Assembly (NCBI RefSeq): GCF_001544275.1
Contig: NZ_BCQE01000026.1
Coordinates: forward strand, 1 to 54,259
Origin: Enterococcus gallinarum NBRC 100675
GTDB lineage: Bacteria; Bacillota; Bacilli; Lactobacillales; Enterococcaceae
Reading direction: 5' to 3'
DNA length: 54,259 nucleotides
A model generated the notes under the pieces. That model was not told where the DNA came from. It saw only the letters and a list, made by a program, of their open reading frames with translations, and made no database searches. How positions within the stretch are numbered: position 1 is the first letter of the stretch; every line of letters starts with the position of its first letter. The translations under genes were made by a program, and so were the position numbers. Shown here piece by piece: positions 43,923 through 51,072 of this stretch.

Positions 43923-45392
43923 TTAAGTGATTTTTTTAAGTTTTTGATCAACGACTTGATAGACCTCATTAGCAACTTGATCAACAAATAATTGATCATG
44001 AGAAGTAAATATAACTGTTCCAAGATAATCCCTCATTAGTTTTTCCAGGGCTTCAATCGTAGGAAGATCAATAAAATTAGTTGGTTCATCCAAAATGAGA
44101 ACATTTGCTGGTTTAACAAAAAGCAGCGCAATTTGAACTCGTGTCGCTTCTCCTCCGCTCAAATTTTTTACGGGCTTTAAAATTTCTGTTTGATAAAAAC
44201 CAAGGTTATGCAAAATACTTCTGACAAATGATTCAGAATAATCGGTTTGTTTCATTAAATAAACAAGAATTGATTCCGATTCAGTCATTTTATAGGACAA
44301 TTGTTGGTAACTAGCAAAAACTACCTTAGGAGATAAGACAATTCCTTTACCATCATTTAAAATATGATTCAATAAAGTCGTTTTTCCACAACCATTTGCA
44401 CCTACAATCGCGATACGCTTTCCTAATCCAAATTGAAAATCACAATCATCAAACAAAACTCTCTGTTCATATTGAATTGAAACGTTGTCTCCTTTTATCG
44501 GATAAGGATTATGAATTTCTATGCCTTTTGGTGCTGGAAAAATAATTTGTCTCGGCTCAGTCAATGAATGATGCTCACCTAAATGATCCAAACGGCTTTT
44601 CATTGCCTTTGCTGTTTTATGAAGATTCTTTTGAATTGTATCCTTTTGTTTGGATGATGCCAATCGATCAGGACGACTATTTTTCTGCTGCATTTTTTTA
44701 GAGACTTTACTAATCTTTTCAGCTTGCTGAAGTTTACTTTCAATCGTCGCTTCCAAGCGCTTCTTTTCTTTCAAGTGACTTTCAAGCGCATGTTTTTGAT
44801 GCAGTAATTCCATTTCCTTTTGCTGTTTATACGCATCAAAGTTTCCGTGATATTCCCGTACACACCCCTGATCAATTTCCCAAATTTTCGTTGCTAATTG
44901 GTTCAAGAAAAACCGATCATGACTGACAAAAAGCAATGTACCATAGTAATGCCTCAACTCCTCAATAAGCAATGAAATACTTTTCTGATCCAGATGGGTG
45001 GTAGGTTCATCCAACAAAAGACCCATTTCATAGTTCGATAGTGTTCGAACCAATCGTGACTTTGCGGCTTCCCCACCGCTCCAGCTATCCATTGAATGTT
45101 TTGGTAACGAAAAGCGGCTCATGATTTCCCAGTCAACGGATGAAAAATCGTAAGAATCCTCGATCCCTCCAATTTGGGCAAAATAATTAAAGGTCGTGGT
45201 TGTCTGAATCGTGCCACTATCAGGCTGGATTTCTCCAGTAATTAATTTTAACAGTGTTGACTTTCCTTCCCCATTTCTACCAATGATCCCGATTCGTTCT
45301 CCATGATAGGCGGATAACGCCTCAATTGACAAGACTTCTTTAGCGCCATATTGTTTTTTGATCTGTTTGAATTGGACTGTTAATGTTTCCAT
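43923..45392 (-). CDS. ABC-F ribosome-protection ATPase (Msr-like)
   Basis: A 489-aa soluble twin-ATPase without membrane domains. NBD1 has Walker A GRNGEGKST and signature WSGGEAAKSRL; NBD2 has GANGCGKTT and LSGGEATRVQI. Between them lies a long charged helical linker (about 195-285), the antibiotic-resistance domain that reaches the ribosomal tunnel. It resembles MsrA/MsrC in length and sequence (METLTVQFKQIKKQYGAKEVL start), suggesting macrolide or streptogramin protection; the drug range is uncertain. The start at 45392 has GAGGGAG 8 nt upstream. It is preceded by a leader-peptide attenuator. Confidence 0.85.
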   Translation of the reverse strand: METLTVQFKQIKKQYGAKEVLSIEALSAYHGERIGIIGRNGEGKSTLLKLITGEIQPDSGTIQTTTTFNYFAQIGGIEDSYDFSSVDWEIMSRFSLPKHSMDSWSGGEAAKSRLVRTLSNYEMGLLLDEPTTHLDQKSISLLIEELRHYYGTLLFVSHDRFFLNQLATKIWEIDQGCVREYHGNFDAYKQQKEMELLHQKHALESHLKEKKRLEATIESKLQQAEKISKVSKKMQQKNSRPDRLASSKQKDTIQKNLHKTAKAMKSRLDHLGEHHSLTEPRQIIFPAPKGIEIHNPYPIKGDNVSIQYEQRVLFDDCDFQFGLGKRIAIVGANGCGKTTLLNHILNDGKGIVLSPKVVFASYQQLSYKMTESESILVYLMKQTDYSESFVRSILHNLGFYQTEILKPVKNLSGGEATRVQIALLFVKPANVLILDEPTNFIDLPTIEALEKLMRDYLGTVIFTSHDQLFVDQVANEVYQVVDQKLKKIT

Positions 45393-45431
45393 GAATGATC
45401 TCCCTCTCTCGTCTAGGAAAAAGGAAAACAC

Positions 45432-45459
45432 AAAAAAGGCATAGCCTGGCGCTATCCCT
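45432..45459 (-). terminator. Attenuator hairpin upstream of the ABC-F gene
   Basis: On the minus strand GGGATAGC-GCCAG-GCTATGCC (7 of 8 pairs) is followed by TTTTTTG. It lies between the leader peptide and the ABC-F start, so it would stop transcription unless an alternative fold is adopted. Confidence 0.75.
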
Positions 45460-45531
45460 TCATAAATAATTGGAAAAGTAGACACTCATCCCTTGAAATC
45501 GCGATCACCTAGACTTTTGAATAGTATTAAA

Positions 45532-45576
45532 TTAACGATTCAAAAGATCGATCCACAATTTCATTGCCGCTGTCAT
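45532..45576 (-). CDS. Leader peptide controlling the ABC-F gene (14 aa)
   Basis: The minus-strand ATG at 45576 has a strong AAGGAGG site and encodes MTAAMKLWIDLLNR. The MTxxMRL-like start closely resembles leader peptides of msr-type genes, where a drug-stalled ribosome switches the mRNA fold. The codons for Leu-Leu-Asn (CTTTTGAAT) pair perfectly with ATTCAAAAG downstream (near 45511-45519), an arm that a stalled ribosome would free. Confidence 0.7.
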   Translation of the reverse strand: MTAAMKLWIDLLNR

Positions 45577-45608
45577 GACTTTTCCTCCTTCAGTAAATGA
45601 TTTCCTTA

Positions 45609-45614
45609 AGTATA
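45609..45614 (-). promoter_or_regulatory. -10 element of the ABC-F transcript
   Basis: TATACT on the minus strand, 33 bp before the leader ATG; a weak TGTACA stands 17 bp upstream as -35. Confidence 0.5.
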
Positions 45615-45743
45615 GCAGATCCGAAAATACTTGTACAGAAAGGTTCGCATGAGTTCGCTGGAAGTCCCTTACACCAGTGTGTCCTATAATTTCAGCGGAA
45701 GATCTGTCATCCTGCGAGCTCATGGGATCGTCTGCTAATCAAA

Positions 45744-46337
45744 TCATTCCTTCGTAATCACTTGATACATTTTCGCGATATCCTCGGCTGCCATCGTAAC
45801 TTTAGATTTTTCGATCAATACGTTCTTCCCTGTCATAATATAAGAAGGCAATAAGCGGATCTTTCCATAATAGATTTCAGTCTGGCGTATTTTGTAAGTT
45901 GCAACGGAGGGAATCGCATTCTTTTTTTGCTGCTTTTTGGCGATTTGATTGAAGGCTTTTTTGGCGACATCCCCCATTAGCATAATCACTTCAATATTTG
46001 GAAATAACGACAACTCTTTTTCTAATAGCGGTAGATTCTCAGTGATAGTTTGTGTTTCAATTGTCGTCGCGTGTTTTGGCGTTTTGATCGCATTGGTCAA
46101 ATAAATCCCTAAATCCAATAAGTCATGGGCAGAATCTACATAGATCCCAGCTTGTTGAAACAACGGCAACGTCGTAGAAAGATAAGCGCCATCTGTTGCC
46201 CCATAAAAATCATCTGTTGGATCTAGGGGAACGACTTCATTGATCAATACTGCTTTAATGGTTTTCGGATCGACTTCAATATCATTCAAAAAGATACTTT
46301 TTTCTGCTCCAGCCATCAATGCCTCTTTCACATTCAT
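45744..46337 (-). CDS. Uracil-DNA glycosylase superfamily protein
   Basis: A 197-aa alpha/beta protein of the UDG superfamily as found in Lactobacillales. Recognisable parts are AVLINEVVPLDPTDDFYG (about 30-47), in the position of the water-activating loop, and NIEVIMLMGDVAKKAFNQIAKK with LLPSYIMTGKNVLIEKS near the C-terminus. The first motif lacks the classical GQDPY sequence, so activity on uracil is uncertain. Single gene on the minus strand. Confidence 0.7.
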   Translation of the reverse strand: MNVKEALMAGAEKSIFLNDIEVDPKTIKAVLINEVVPLDPTDDFYGATDGAYLSTTLPLFQQAGIYVDSAHDLLDLGIYLTNAIKTPKHATTIETQTITENLPLLEKELSLFPNIEVIMLMGDVAKKAFNQIAKKQQKKNAIPSVATYKIRQTEIYYGKIRLLPSYIMTGKNVLIEKSKVTMAAEDIAKMYQVITKE

Positions 46338-46445
46338 TTTCTCACTCCGTTCCTATTCTCTTTTCCTTAATCATACAAAAGGAAAGCGGCGAAGTCGAGG
46401 AGTATTTTGTGTTGAGAAAATCAGTCGGTACCCCTCTCTAAAAGA

Positions 46446-46483
46446 GACAAAAAACTGCGTAAGGAGGATTTCCTTACGCAGTT
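46446..46483 (-). terminator. Terminator of the 42-aa gene
   Basis: A perfect 13-bp stem AACTGCGTAAGGA (46453-46465) / TCCTTACGCAGTT (46471-46483), followed on the minus strand by TTTTTTG. Confidence 0.8.
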
Positions 46484-46508
46484 ATACTCAATGAGTCGCG
46501 CTCATTTA

Positions 46509-46637
46509 TTACTTATTGTAAATCTTTGGTCCTTTACGCATATTCTTGCGATCATTTTTTGGTGTGTCCATTTGTTTCGAACGGCCACCACCTTGTTTCT
46601 TTTTGATCAGTTCAAGCATTTTTTCTTTTTGGTTCAC
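46509..46637 (-). CDS. Conserved-looking small basic protein (42 aa)
   Basis: GTG start with GAGGTGG upstream; the protein begins MNQKEKMLELIKKKQGGGRS and ends KNMRKGPKIYNK. It has a helical N-terminal half and a very basic Gly/Lys/Arg-rich tail suited to RNA or ribosome binding. It has a complete gene layout: promoter TTGACA (46742-46747) with 17 bp to TAGATT (46719-46724), ribosome site and a perfect terminator. The function is unknown; such short genes are often missed. Confidence 0.7.
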   Translation of the reverse strand: MNQKEKMLELIKKKQGGGRSKQMDTPKNDRKNMRKGPKIYNK

Positions 46638-46718
46638 TATTTCCACCTCGTTTTCCCCAGACCCTCTCTTATCTGATAAAACAAATCACTTTGATAAAAG
46701 AATTTAGCATCCTGATTA

Positions 46719-46747
46719 AATCTACTTGGATTTTGACCGTTTGTCAA
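46719..46747 (-). promoter_or_regulatory. Promoter of the 42-aa gene
   Basis: Minus strand TTGACA (46742-46747), 17-bp spacer, TAGATT (46719-46724). Confidence 0.6.
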
Positions 46748-46801
46748 TCGTTGATTGCACAATGTATGTGTCTGTAATTTTCCCGGAAGCTCTTTTCTCC
46801 C

Positions 46802-47048
46802 GTAAAAATTAATTTTAGATTAAAAATGCACTGTGTGTGCACTTTGTATCTATTGTTATTTTATTTACTTTTGATTATTTTCTTTATCGATTTCTTCCCT
46901 TTTACTTTAACATATTTCACTCTTTTTGCAAGAGAGAAGTTAGAAAAAAATCTCTAACTGTTTTATTTTATAAACAATAATTGACATTTAGTCTTGAAAA
47001 TAGCTCAAAAACAAGGTAAAATTAATCTGTAAAAATTAATTTTAGATT
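46802..47048 (+). repeat. Exact 20-bp direct repeat, 227 bp apart
   Basis: GTAAAAATTAATTTTAGATT occurs at 46802-46821 and 47029-47048. Each copy contains the palindrome AAAATTAATTTT. After copy 1 comes ATGCACTG; after copy 2 comes its complement CAGTGCAT. The repeats border the junction of chromosome and mobile module. Confidence 0.7.
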
Positions 47049-47113
47049 TAGATTAGTCGCAGTGCATGACTAGTCTGCGTGGCTCTTTGTTTCTTTACAA
47101 AGAGTCTTTTTTT
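46994..47113 (+). ncRNA. Candidate small RNA at the edge of the mobile module
   Basis: TTGAAA (46994-46999), a 17-bp spacer and TAAAAT (47017-47022) form a promoter. The transcript would start near 47028, contain a CGCAG/CTGCG stem and end at an 8-bp terminator CTCTTTGT/ACAAAGAG with TCTTTTTTT (47083-47113). That gives an RNA of about 85 nt with no open reading frame, antisense to the transposase 3' end only at its tip. Confidence 0.4.
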
Positions 47114-48497
47114 AGTTTTCATTTCCTTTATACCAATCCAATCGCTCTTTAGTTTGTTTTGAAGGTTTATGATAGTTTATGGCATAGTTTTTTATATTGT
47201 CTACTTTTTGCCGTTCATCCTCGAAAAAGTGATTTGGGCACTTTCCTAACTCTGCCACCAATCGATCATCCAACGCAAACGCTTCTTTCCACTTCTCTAA
47301 AAAGATTTCTTTTAGTGTACCATTGCGTTTTGTGGTCAATAACCAAGCCATTGCCTCTAAACCTTTTCCCCAATACTTACTATTGCGTTTCATCCGGAAG
47401 GTCAAGATTCGGTGTAGACTCTCCATAATACCGATTCCTTGTTTTTCACCTGATAACTCGCGCAAGTGATACGGCTTGATAATTTTCCAATTTCGCCGCA
47501 AATACGCTCTTAACTTTTTGACATGAGTTTCTTGTTCTTTGGTTTCTACATGCGATTCTAGTGTATCTAAGGCACATTGCAAATCTCTAGTAGAATAATT
47601 ATTGATTGAATTCTGAAAAACAGGAATTAATTCTGGTACAAAGACACATTGCTCTAATTTTAATGAGATATGATAACGATCTAAAAAGTGTTCATGTCCT
47701 TTTACTACTGGCAAAAGACTTTTAAACGTTTTTTGGCTATACCCTTTTCCACCGTCTGAATTGGTCACAATAACGGTGTTTTTCAAATCATAGGTACGAT
47801 ACAAATAATTTTCTACATGATTCAATGTTTTCTGATGACCTAAACCGACAAATTGTTTGAGGTTTTTAGCCATTTTCCGTTGACCGTTTGTCTCTATTCC
47901 TTCGTGAACGATAAAATGTGCCAATTCTTTGTTTGTTCCATCTTTGCCACCTACAAACACACCATCACCTTCGATATAAAGATAGTCCACTTTACACTTT
48001 CCTTCTGTGCCATATTCTTCTAGATACGCTTCATGTTCTTTGTATTTTGTCTCGTATTCATGAACAACTTTCATGACGGTATCTTTTGAGGCTTGAACAT
48101 TACCAACCACCTCAATCAATTCTGACGCCTTCCGGTAAGAAGTTACCATACTTAACTCTGCCAAGGCGTATTTTGTTCGTAAAGAATAGCGATCATATCT
48201 CTCTAAACCAAGCAAATTATCAATCGGGTAAATAATGTGTCCGTTTCTTTCAACCGATTTTCTTGTATACGTAAGCACGCCAAACAAGAACTGCACACTA
48301 CGTTCGACAGCTTTTCCAACGGTATATCCTTTCACTTGATAACTTTGAATCAATTGTGGCTCTTGCCAATTGATCCATGATTGAATAACACGATTCATGA
48401 GATTAGAAGAGTAATTCATTAATTGTTTCTCTTTCTCTAAACCATCGTTGTTGGTGCGTAAAATTTCATGTAAGTCTGTCAAAAAAGCGGCAAACAT
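47112..48497 (-). CDS. ISLre2-family transposase (UPF0236)
   Basis: A 461-aa transposase, full length for this family. Candidate acidic active-site segments are YLYIEGDGVFVGGKDG, TVIVTNSDGGKGYSQKTFK and a distal Glu in IGIMESLHRILTFRMKRN. A helical N-terminus precedes the catalytic core. It appears intact, so the element may be active. I could not find convincing terminal inverted repeats at its ends, so exact borders are unknown. The start follows a GGACAAGAAG stretch. Confidence 0.85.
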   Translation of the reverse strand: MFAAFLTDLHEILRTNNDGLEKEKQLMNYSSNLMNRVIQSWINWQEPQLIQSYQVKGYTVGKAVERSVQFLFGVLTYTRKSVERNGHIIYPIDNLLGLERYDRYSLRTKYALAELSMVTSYRKASELIEVVGNVQASKDTVMKVVHEYETKYKEHEAYLEEYGTEGKCKVDYLYIEGDGVFVGGKDGTNKELAHFIVHEGIETNGQRKMAKNLKQFVGLGHQKTLNHVENYLYRTYDLKNTVIVTNSDGGKGYSQKTFKSLLPVVKGHEHFLDRYHISLKLEQCVFVPELIPVFQNSINNYSTRDLQCALDTLESHVETKEQETHVKKLRAYLRRNWKIIKPYHLRELSGEKQGIGIMESLHRILTFRMKRNSKYWGKGLEAMAWLLTTKRNGTLKEIFLEKWKEAFALDDRLVAELGKCPNHFFEDERQKVDNIKNYAINYHKPSKQTKERLDWYKGNEN

Positions 48498-48547
48498 ATT
48501 CTTCTTGTCCTTTCTGTATTCATTACTTATGTATTACCAGGTAAAAC

Positions 48548-48733
48548 TTAGACCTGGCAGGTTGTTTTGTGCATCGGCCCGATCATTTCAAGTAATACTT
48601 GTAAAAGTTCTTCCGGCGTATAATTTTCAAGTAAGCTTTTTAACATCTCTTCTAATTGCCTACGTTCTGTTCGAGATAACTCAGACTGTGTTAATACATT
48701 GTTGATATGTGATAAAAAACTTTCATTTGTCAT
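48548..48733 (-). CDS. Hypothetical plasmid-type protein (61 aa)
   Basis: A small, acidic, all-helical protein: MTNESFLSHINNVLTQSELS and RTERRQLEEMLKSLLENYTPEELLQVLLEMIG. No family is recognised. AAAGGAAA precedes the ATG. It overlaps the stop of the BRCT gene by 11 bp, so the two are probably translated together. Confidence 0.6.
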   Translation of the reverse strand: MTNESFLSHINNVLTQSELSRTERRQLEEMLKSLLENYTPEELLQVLLEMIGPMHKTTCQV

Positions 48734-49022
48734 GGGTAAATTTCCTTTCTGATTCGATCTTCTGGTATTTTGAAAGCTGTTCGATACACAACCGCAAAAA
48801 CGTCTCTTCTGATATGATTTTCACCTGTTTTTTCAGGGCTTGTTTTCTTTTCAGTGATTCTCCAAAATCAAACAGCGTTACTGGTTGTTTGCCAGCAACT
48901 AAGTAAGTTGTTTCTTTCGTGACTGACTGTTGAACGCGACTACCTAAAGCAAGCACTAACTGTTGTGCTTGTTTGCGCGTAAAACAGTCCAATGTTCCGG
49001 TAAACACAAAGACCTCATTCAT
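48723..49022 (-). CDS. Stand-alone BRCT-domain protein
   Basis: A 99-aa protein that is almost only a BRCT domain: VFVFTGTLDCFTRKQAQQLV, then GSRVQQSVTKETTYLVAGK and a C-terminal helix (ISEETFLRLCIEQ). This matches the BRCT end of NAD-dependent DNA ligase, where it helps to engage DNA. As a free protein on a mobile element it may bind nicked DNA or DNA ends. It lies in a tight gene series with ribosome site AGGAGG. Confidence 0.75.
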   Translation of the reverse strand: MNEVFVFTGTLDCFTRKQAQQLVLALGSRVQQSVTKETTYLVAGKQPVTLFDFGESLKRKQALKKQVKIISEETFLRLCIEQLSKYQKIESERKFTHDK

Positions 49023-49034
49023 TTTTCCTACCTC

Positions 49035-49289
49035 CTATAATTGACGAATCAACGCTGTAAAAAATGCGGAAGCATTCGGGCGCCCTTGGGGAGTAACATA
49101 ACCTGCTTGTTTTGCTAATTCATTTAATTTTTCTCGATCAGAAGGATACAAAGAAAACATATAATCTTTCTTCTGCTCTTTTTCTTGATTCGCCATCTTT
49201 TTTATCGCATTGGAGGGCTGAACAATATTTTTGGTCATTTCTTGCTTTCTTGTAGTAACTTTTTGTTGAATGACTTCAAAGTGATTCAT
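49035..49289 (-). CDS. Small RHH-like protein, possible partition adaptor
   Basis: An 84-aa basic protein. The N-terminal half is charged and flexible (QKVTTRKQEMTKN). The C-terminal half, FSLYPSDREKLNELAKQAGY to ASAFFTALIRQL, has the strand-helix-helix pattern of ribbon-helix-helix DNA-binding proteins. Small RHH proteins are common partners of ParA on Gram-positive plasmids. It lies downstream of parA and the 13-bp repeats in the same gene series, which fits a ParB-like role, but this is inference. Confidence 0.45.
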   Translation of the reverse strand: MNHFEVIQQKVTTRKQEMTKNIVQPSNAIKKMANQEKEQKKDYMFSLYPSDREKLNELAKQAGYVTPQGRPNASAFFTALIRQL

Positions 49290-49365
49290 GCGATCAATTC
49301 CTTTCTCTTTATAGTCATTGTAATCTGTTTAATCATTTTTTTAACAAGTTCATTTTATTTTTTAT

Positions 49366-50244
49366 CTATTTATCTACAAATAAGAACCTTCTGTAATAGA
49401 TGGAAAAAAGTTTTTCTCTTTTTATTTGTTTCTTCCAATCCTGTTTTGTCCCAATAAGCTCCCCATAATCTAATCGAAAAATTCCATATTCTAGTCTAGA
49501 AAAAATTAATTCATCCAAATGCTTTCCTAAACTAGTAATTAACTTAGTAAATGTTAATGATCGTTCAGATTGATTTTTGGGAAATGGAAGGGATTCTGAA
49601 CTACTGATTAGAACAGCAACTTTCACCTGATTTCCTTCTTGTTCTAATACAAAATAATCTTTAAAACAAACAGAAATTAAAGTCATTCGTTTTAAATCAA
49701 AATAGTAATAAGCTGTTCCTTTGTTCATTTCTAATTCATATAAGCAATCATACCATCCACATCGACTATCAAATACACCATAAGCAATCGTCAAAATTTT
49801 TTCTGATTGTTCACTAGTTAAGCTGATTCTTGTACTCTTTTCTTCTAAAAACTCTAACTCTTCTGCACTAATCAAAAGATTAACACCTTCCATCATCTCC
49901 CAATAAGCATATTGCATACCTATTATTTTATCTGGATACATTTTTTCTAAATATTCCTTTTGTCTGCATATCTCACAACTACATGATTTTTCCTTCAAAT
50001 TTTTTCCTCTTTTCATCTTTTCTATTTTCCATAGGGATTTTCCATAGGGATTTTCCATAGGGATTTTCCATAGGGATTTTCCATAGGGATTTTCCATAGG
50101 GATTTTCCATAGGGATTTTCCATAGGGATTTTCCATAGGGATTTTCCATAGGGATTTTCCATAGGGATTTTCCATAGGGATTTTCCATAGGGATTTTCCA
50201 TAGGGATTTTCCATAGGGATTTTCCATAGGGATTTAGGAGGCAT
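49366..50244 (-). CDS. Unknown protein whose N-terminus is encoded by sixteen 13-bp repeats
   Basis: The reading frame opens at ATG 50244, 11 nt after AGGAGG, and passes without a stop through the whole repeat array, giving a 13-residue peptide repeat (KSLWKIPMENPYG). It then continues into a globular part of about 215 residues with CSCEIC near its start and FDSRCGWYDCLYELEMNKG in the middle. The globular part is not recognised. Translation may instead start after the array, for example at MKRGKNLKEK. The frame is open only at the present copy number (16, or 16 plus or minus 3). Confidence 0.5.
   Translation of the reverse strand: MPPKSLWKIPMENPYGKSLWKIPMENPYGKSLWKIPMENPYGKSLWKIPMENPYGKSLWKIPMENPYGKSLWKIEKMKRGKNLKEKSCSCEICRQKEYLEKMYPDKIIGMQYAYWEMMEGVNLLISAEELEFLEEKSTRISLTSEQSEKILTIAYGVFDSRCGWYDCLYELEMNKGTAYYYFDLKRMTLISVCFKDYFVLEQEGNQVKVAVLISSSESLPFPKNQSERSLTFTKLITSLGKHLDELIFSRLEYGIFRLDYGELIGTKQDWKKQIKREKLFSIYYRRFLFVDK
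50025..50232. repeat. Sixteen perfect tandem copies of a 13-bp repeat
   Basis: TTTTCCATAGGGA is repeated head to tail exactly sixteen times (208 bp) without a single change. It follows the parA stop codon by 28 bp. Direct iterons next to parA are typical of plasmid centromeres or origins. The unit has no stop codon in any minus-strand frame. Confidence 0.95.
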
Positions 50245-50262
50245 TGCTTCGCTCGCCTCCTA
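50235..50262. promoter_or_regulatory. Hairpin that hides a ribosome binding site at the parA stop
   Basis: TAGGAGGC and GCCTCCTA form a perfect 8-bp stem spanning the parA stop codon and the ATG at 50244. The AGGAGG for the repeat-encoded frame lies inside one arm, so folding would block initiation. Confidence 0.5.
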
Positions 50263-51054
50263 ATCACCATCAATACAAGTTTTGATCTTATCTAACAATT
50301 CATACGTTTGCTTCTTGAACTCCTGGTATTGTTTTTGTTGGTACTTTTCTTGTTCAAATAAGTTTAATAAAGAAATACGCTGTAAACTAGCTTCGTTGAA
50401 TGCGGTACGATCCTGGAAATAACCTAAAAACATATCATTTCCTGAAATAATTTGTTTGAATTGCCGAGAAACGTCGGTATTATGCGCAATTTGGTTTCCT
50501 ATATAGCGTACCTCCGCATGAACATAGCTTTTTCCAGTAAACACATCTGTTAATTCATTCGCTAGATACTCGATATGTCCATTTAAGTTTAGGAGTGCTT
50601 CGAAACCGTCTGCGCTTGGATCAGACACACCTAAAACGAGATCAGAAGCTGCTAACATATTATTCGTGATAATATTGCTATCGTTTCGTGTATCGATTAC
50701 AACATACGCATACTTCTTGAATGTATCAAATTGGCGTAAATAGCTACTAAAGATCAAGGTATTGTTGATTCGCTGAATCAATTCCGTATTTACTAGCTCT
50801 AATTCAGCTGTACCTGCCACTAAATCCAACTGCTCTCTTACTGCCATTGGGACCACTTCTTGACGTCTAAATAATCGTGTCAATTCTGCTTGTTCCTCGA
50901 TTTCTTCGGTAAACCGTTTTGTTGCATTTCCGCTTTCGTCGGAATCAATCAAGCATGTCTGGCCAAATCGTGAAAGATATACTGCTAACATACAAGATAC
51001 ACTTGTTTTTCCTGTACCGCCTTTTTTATTGTTTACTGCAATATACTTTGTCAT
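50260..51054 (-). CDS. ParA-type partition ATPase
   Basis: A 264-aa ParA/MinD-superfamily ATPase for plasmid segregation. The deviant Walker A is NNKKGGTGKTS (8-18), and Walker A' contains CLIDSDESGNATK. The usual Walker B IDTPP is replaced by VVIDTRNDSN (about 119-128), an unusual change. No N-terminal DNA-binding extension is present, so it is the short (type Ib-like) form that relies on a small partner protein. GAGGG precedes the ATG. The 13-bp repeat array follows directly. Confidence 0.88.
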   Translation of the reverse strand: MTKYIAVNNKKGGTGKTSVSCMLAVYLSRFGQTCLIDSDESGNATKRFTEEIEEQAELTRLFRRQEVVPMAVREQLDLVAGTAELELVNTELIQRINNTLIFSSYLRQFDTFKKYAYVVIDTRNDSNIITNNMLAASDLVLGVSDPSADGFEALLNLNGHIEYLANELTDVFTGKSYVHAEVRYIGNQIAHNTDVSRQFKQIISGNDMFLGYFQDRTAFNEASLQRISLLNLFEQEKYQQKQYQEFKKQTYELLDKIKTCIDGD

Positions 51055-51072
51055 TGTTTTTCCCTCTCTTTA

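Noticed and set aside
43835-44023. Independent small gene at the ABC-F 3' end
   Set aside because: It mostly overlaps the ABC-F gene in another frame and has no ribosome site; only its tail looks protein-like.
45393-45485. 31-residue N-terminal extension of the ABC-F protein
   Set aside because: The frame is open through the attenuator hairpin, but its GTG start is badly spaced from a ribosome site, while METLTV at 45392 has a good one and fits Msr-family length.
45460-45489. Second leader peptide MSVYFSNYL upstream of the ABC-F gene
   Set aside because: The AAGGG directly abuts its ATG with no spacing, whereas the 14-aa leader at 45532-45576 has an ideal site.
46802-47113. Fst/par type I toxin-antitoxin locus
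   Set aside because: Direct repeats and a short RNA recall par of pAD1, but no Fst-like hydrophobic peptide frame is present on either strand.
46900-48600. Terminal inverted repeats of the ISLre2 element
   Set aside because: AGGTAAAA occurs on both sides of the transposase, but in direct rather than inverted orientation, so element borders could not be set.
50025-50232. CRISPR array
   Set aside because: The 13-bp units are contiguous with no spacers and there are no cas genes.
49979-50273. Separate proteins in the other two frames across the 13-bp array
   Set aside because: All frames are open only because the unit lacks stops; two of the three close right after the array and have no further coding sequence.
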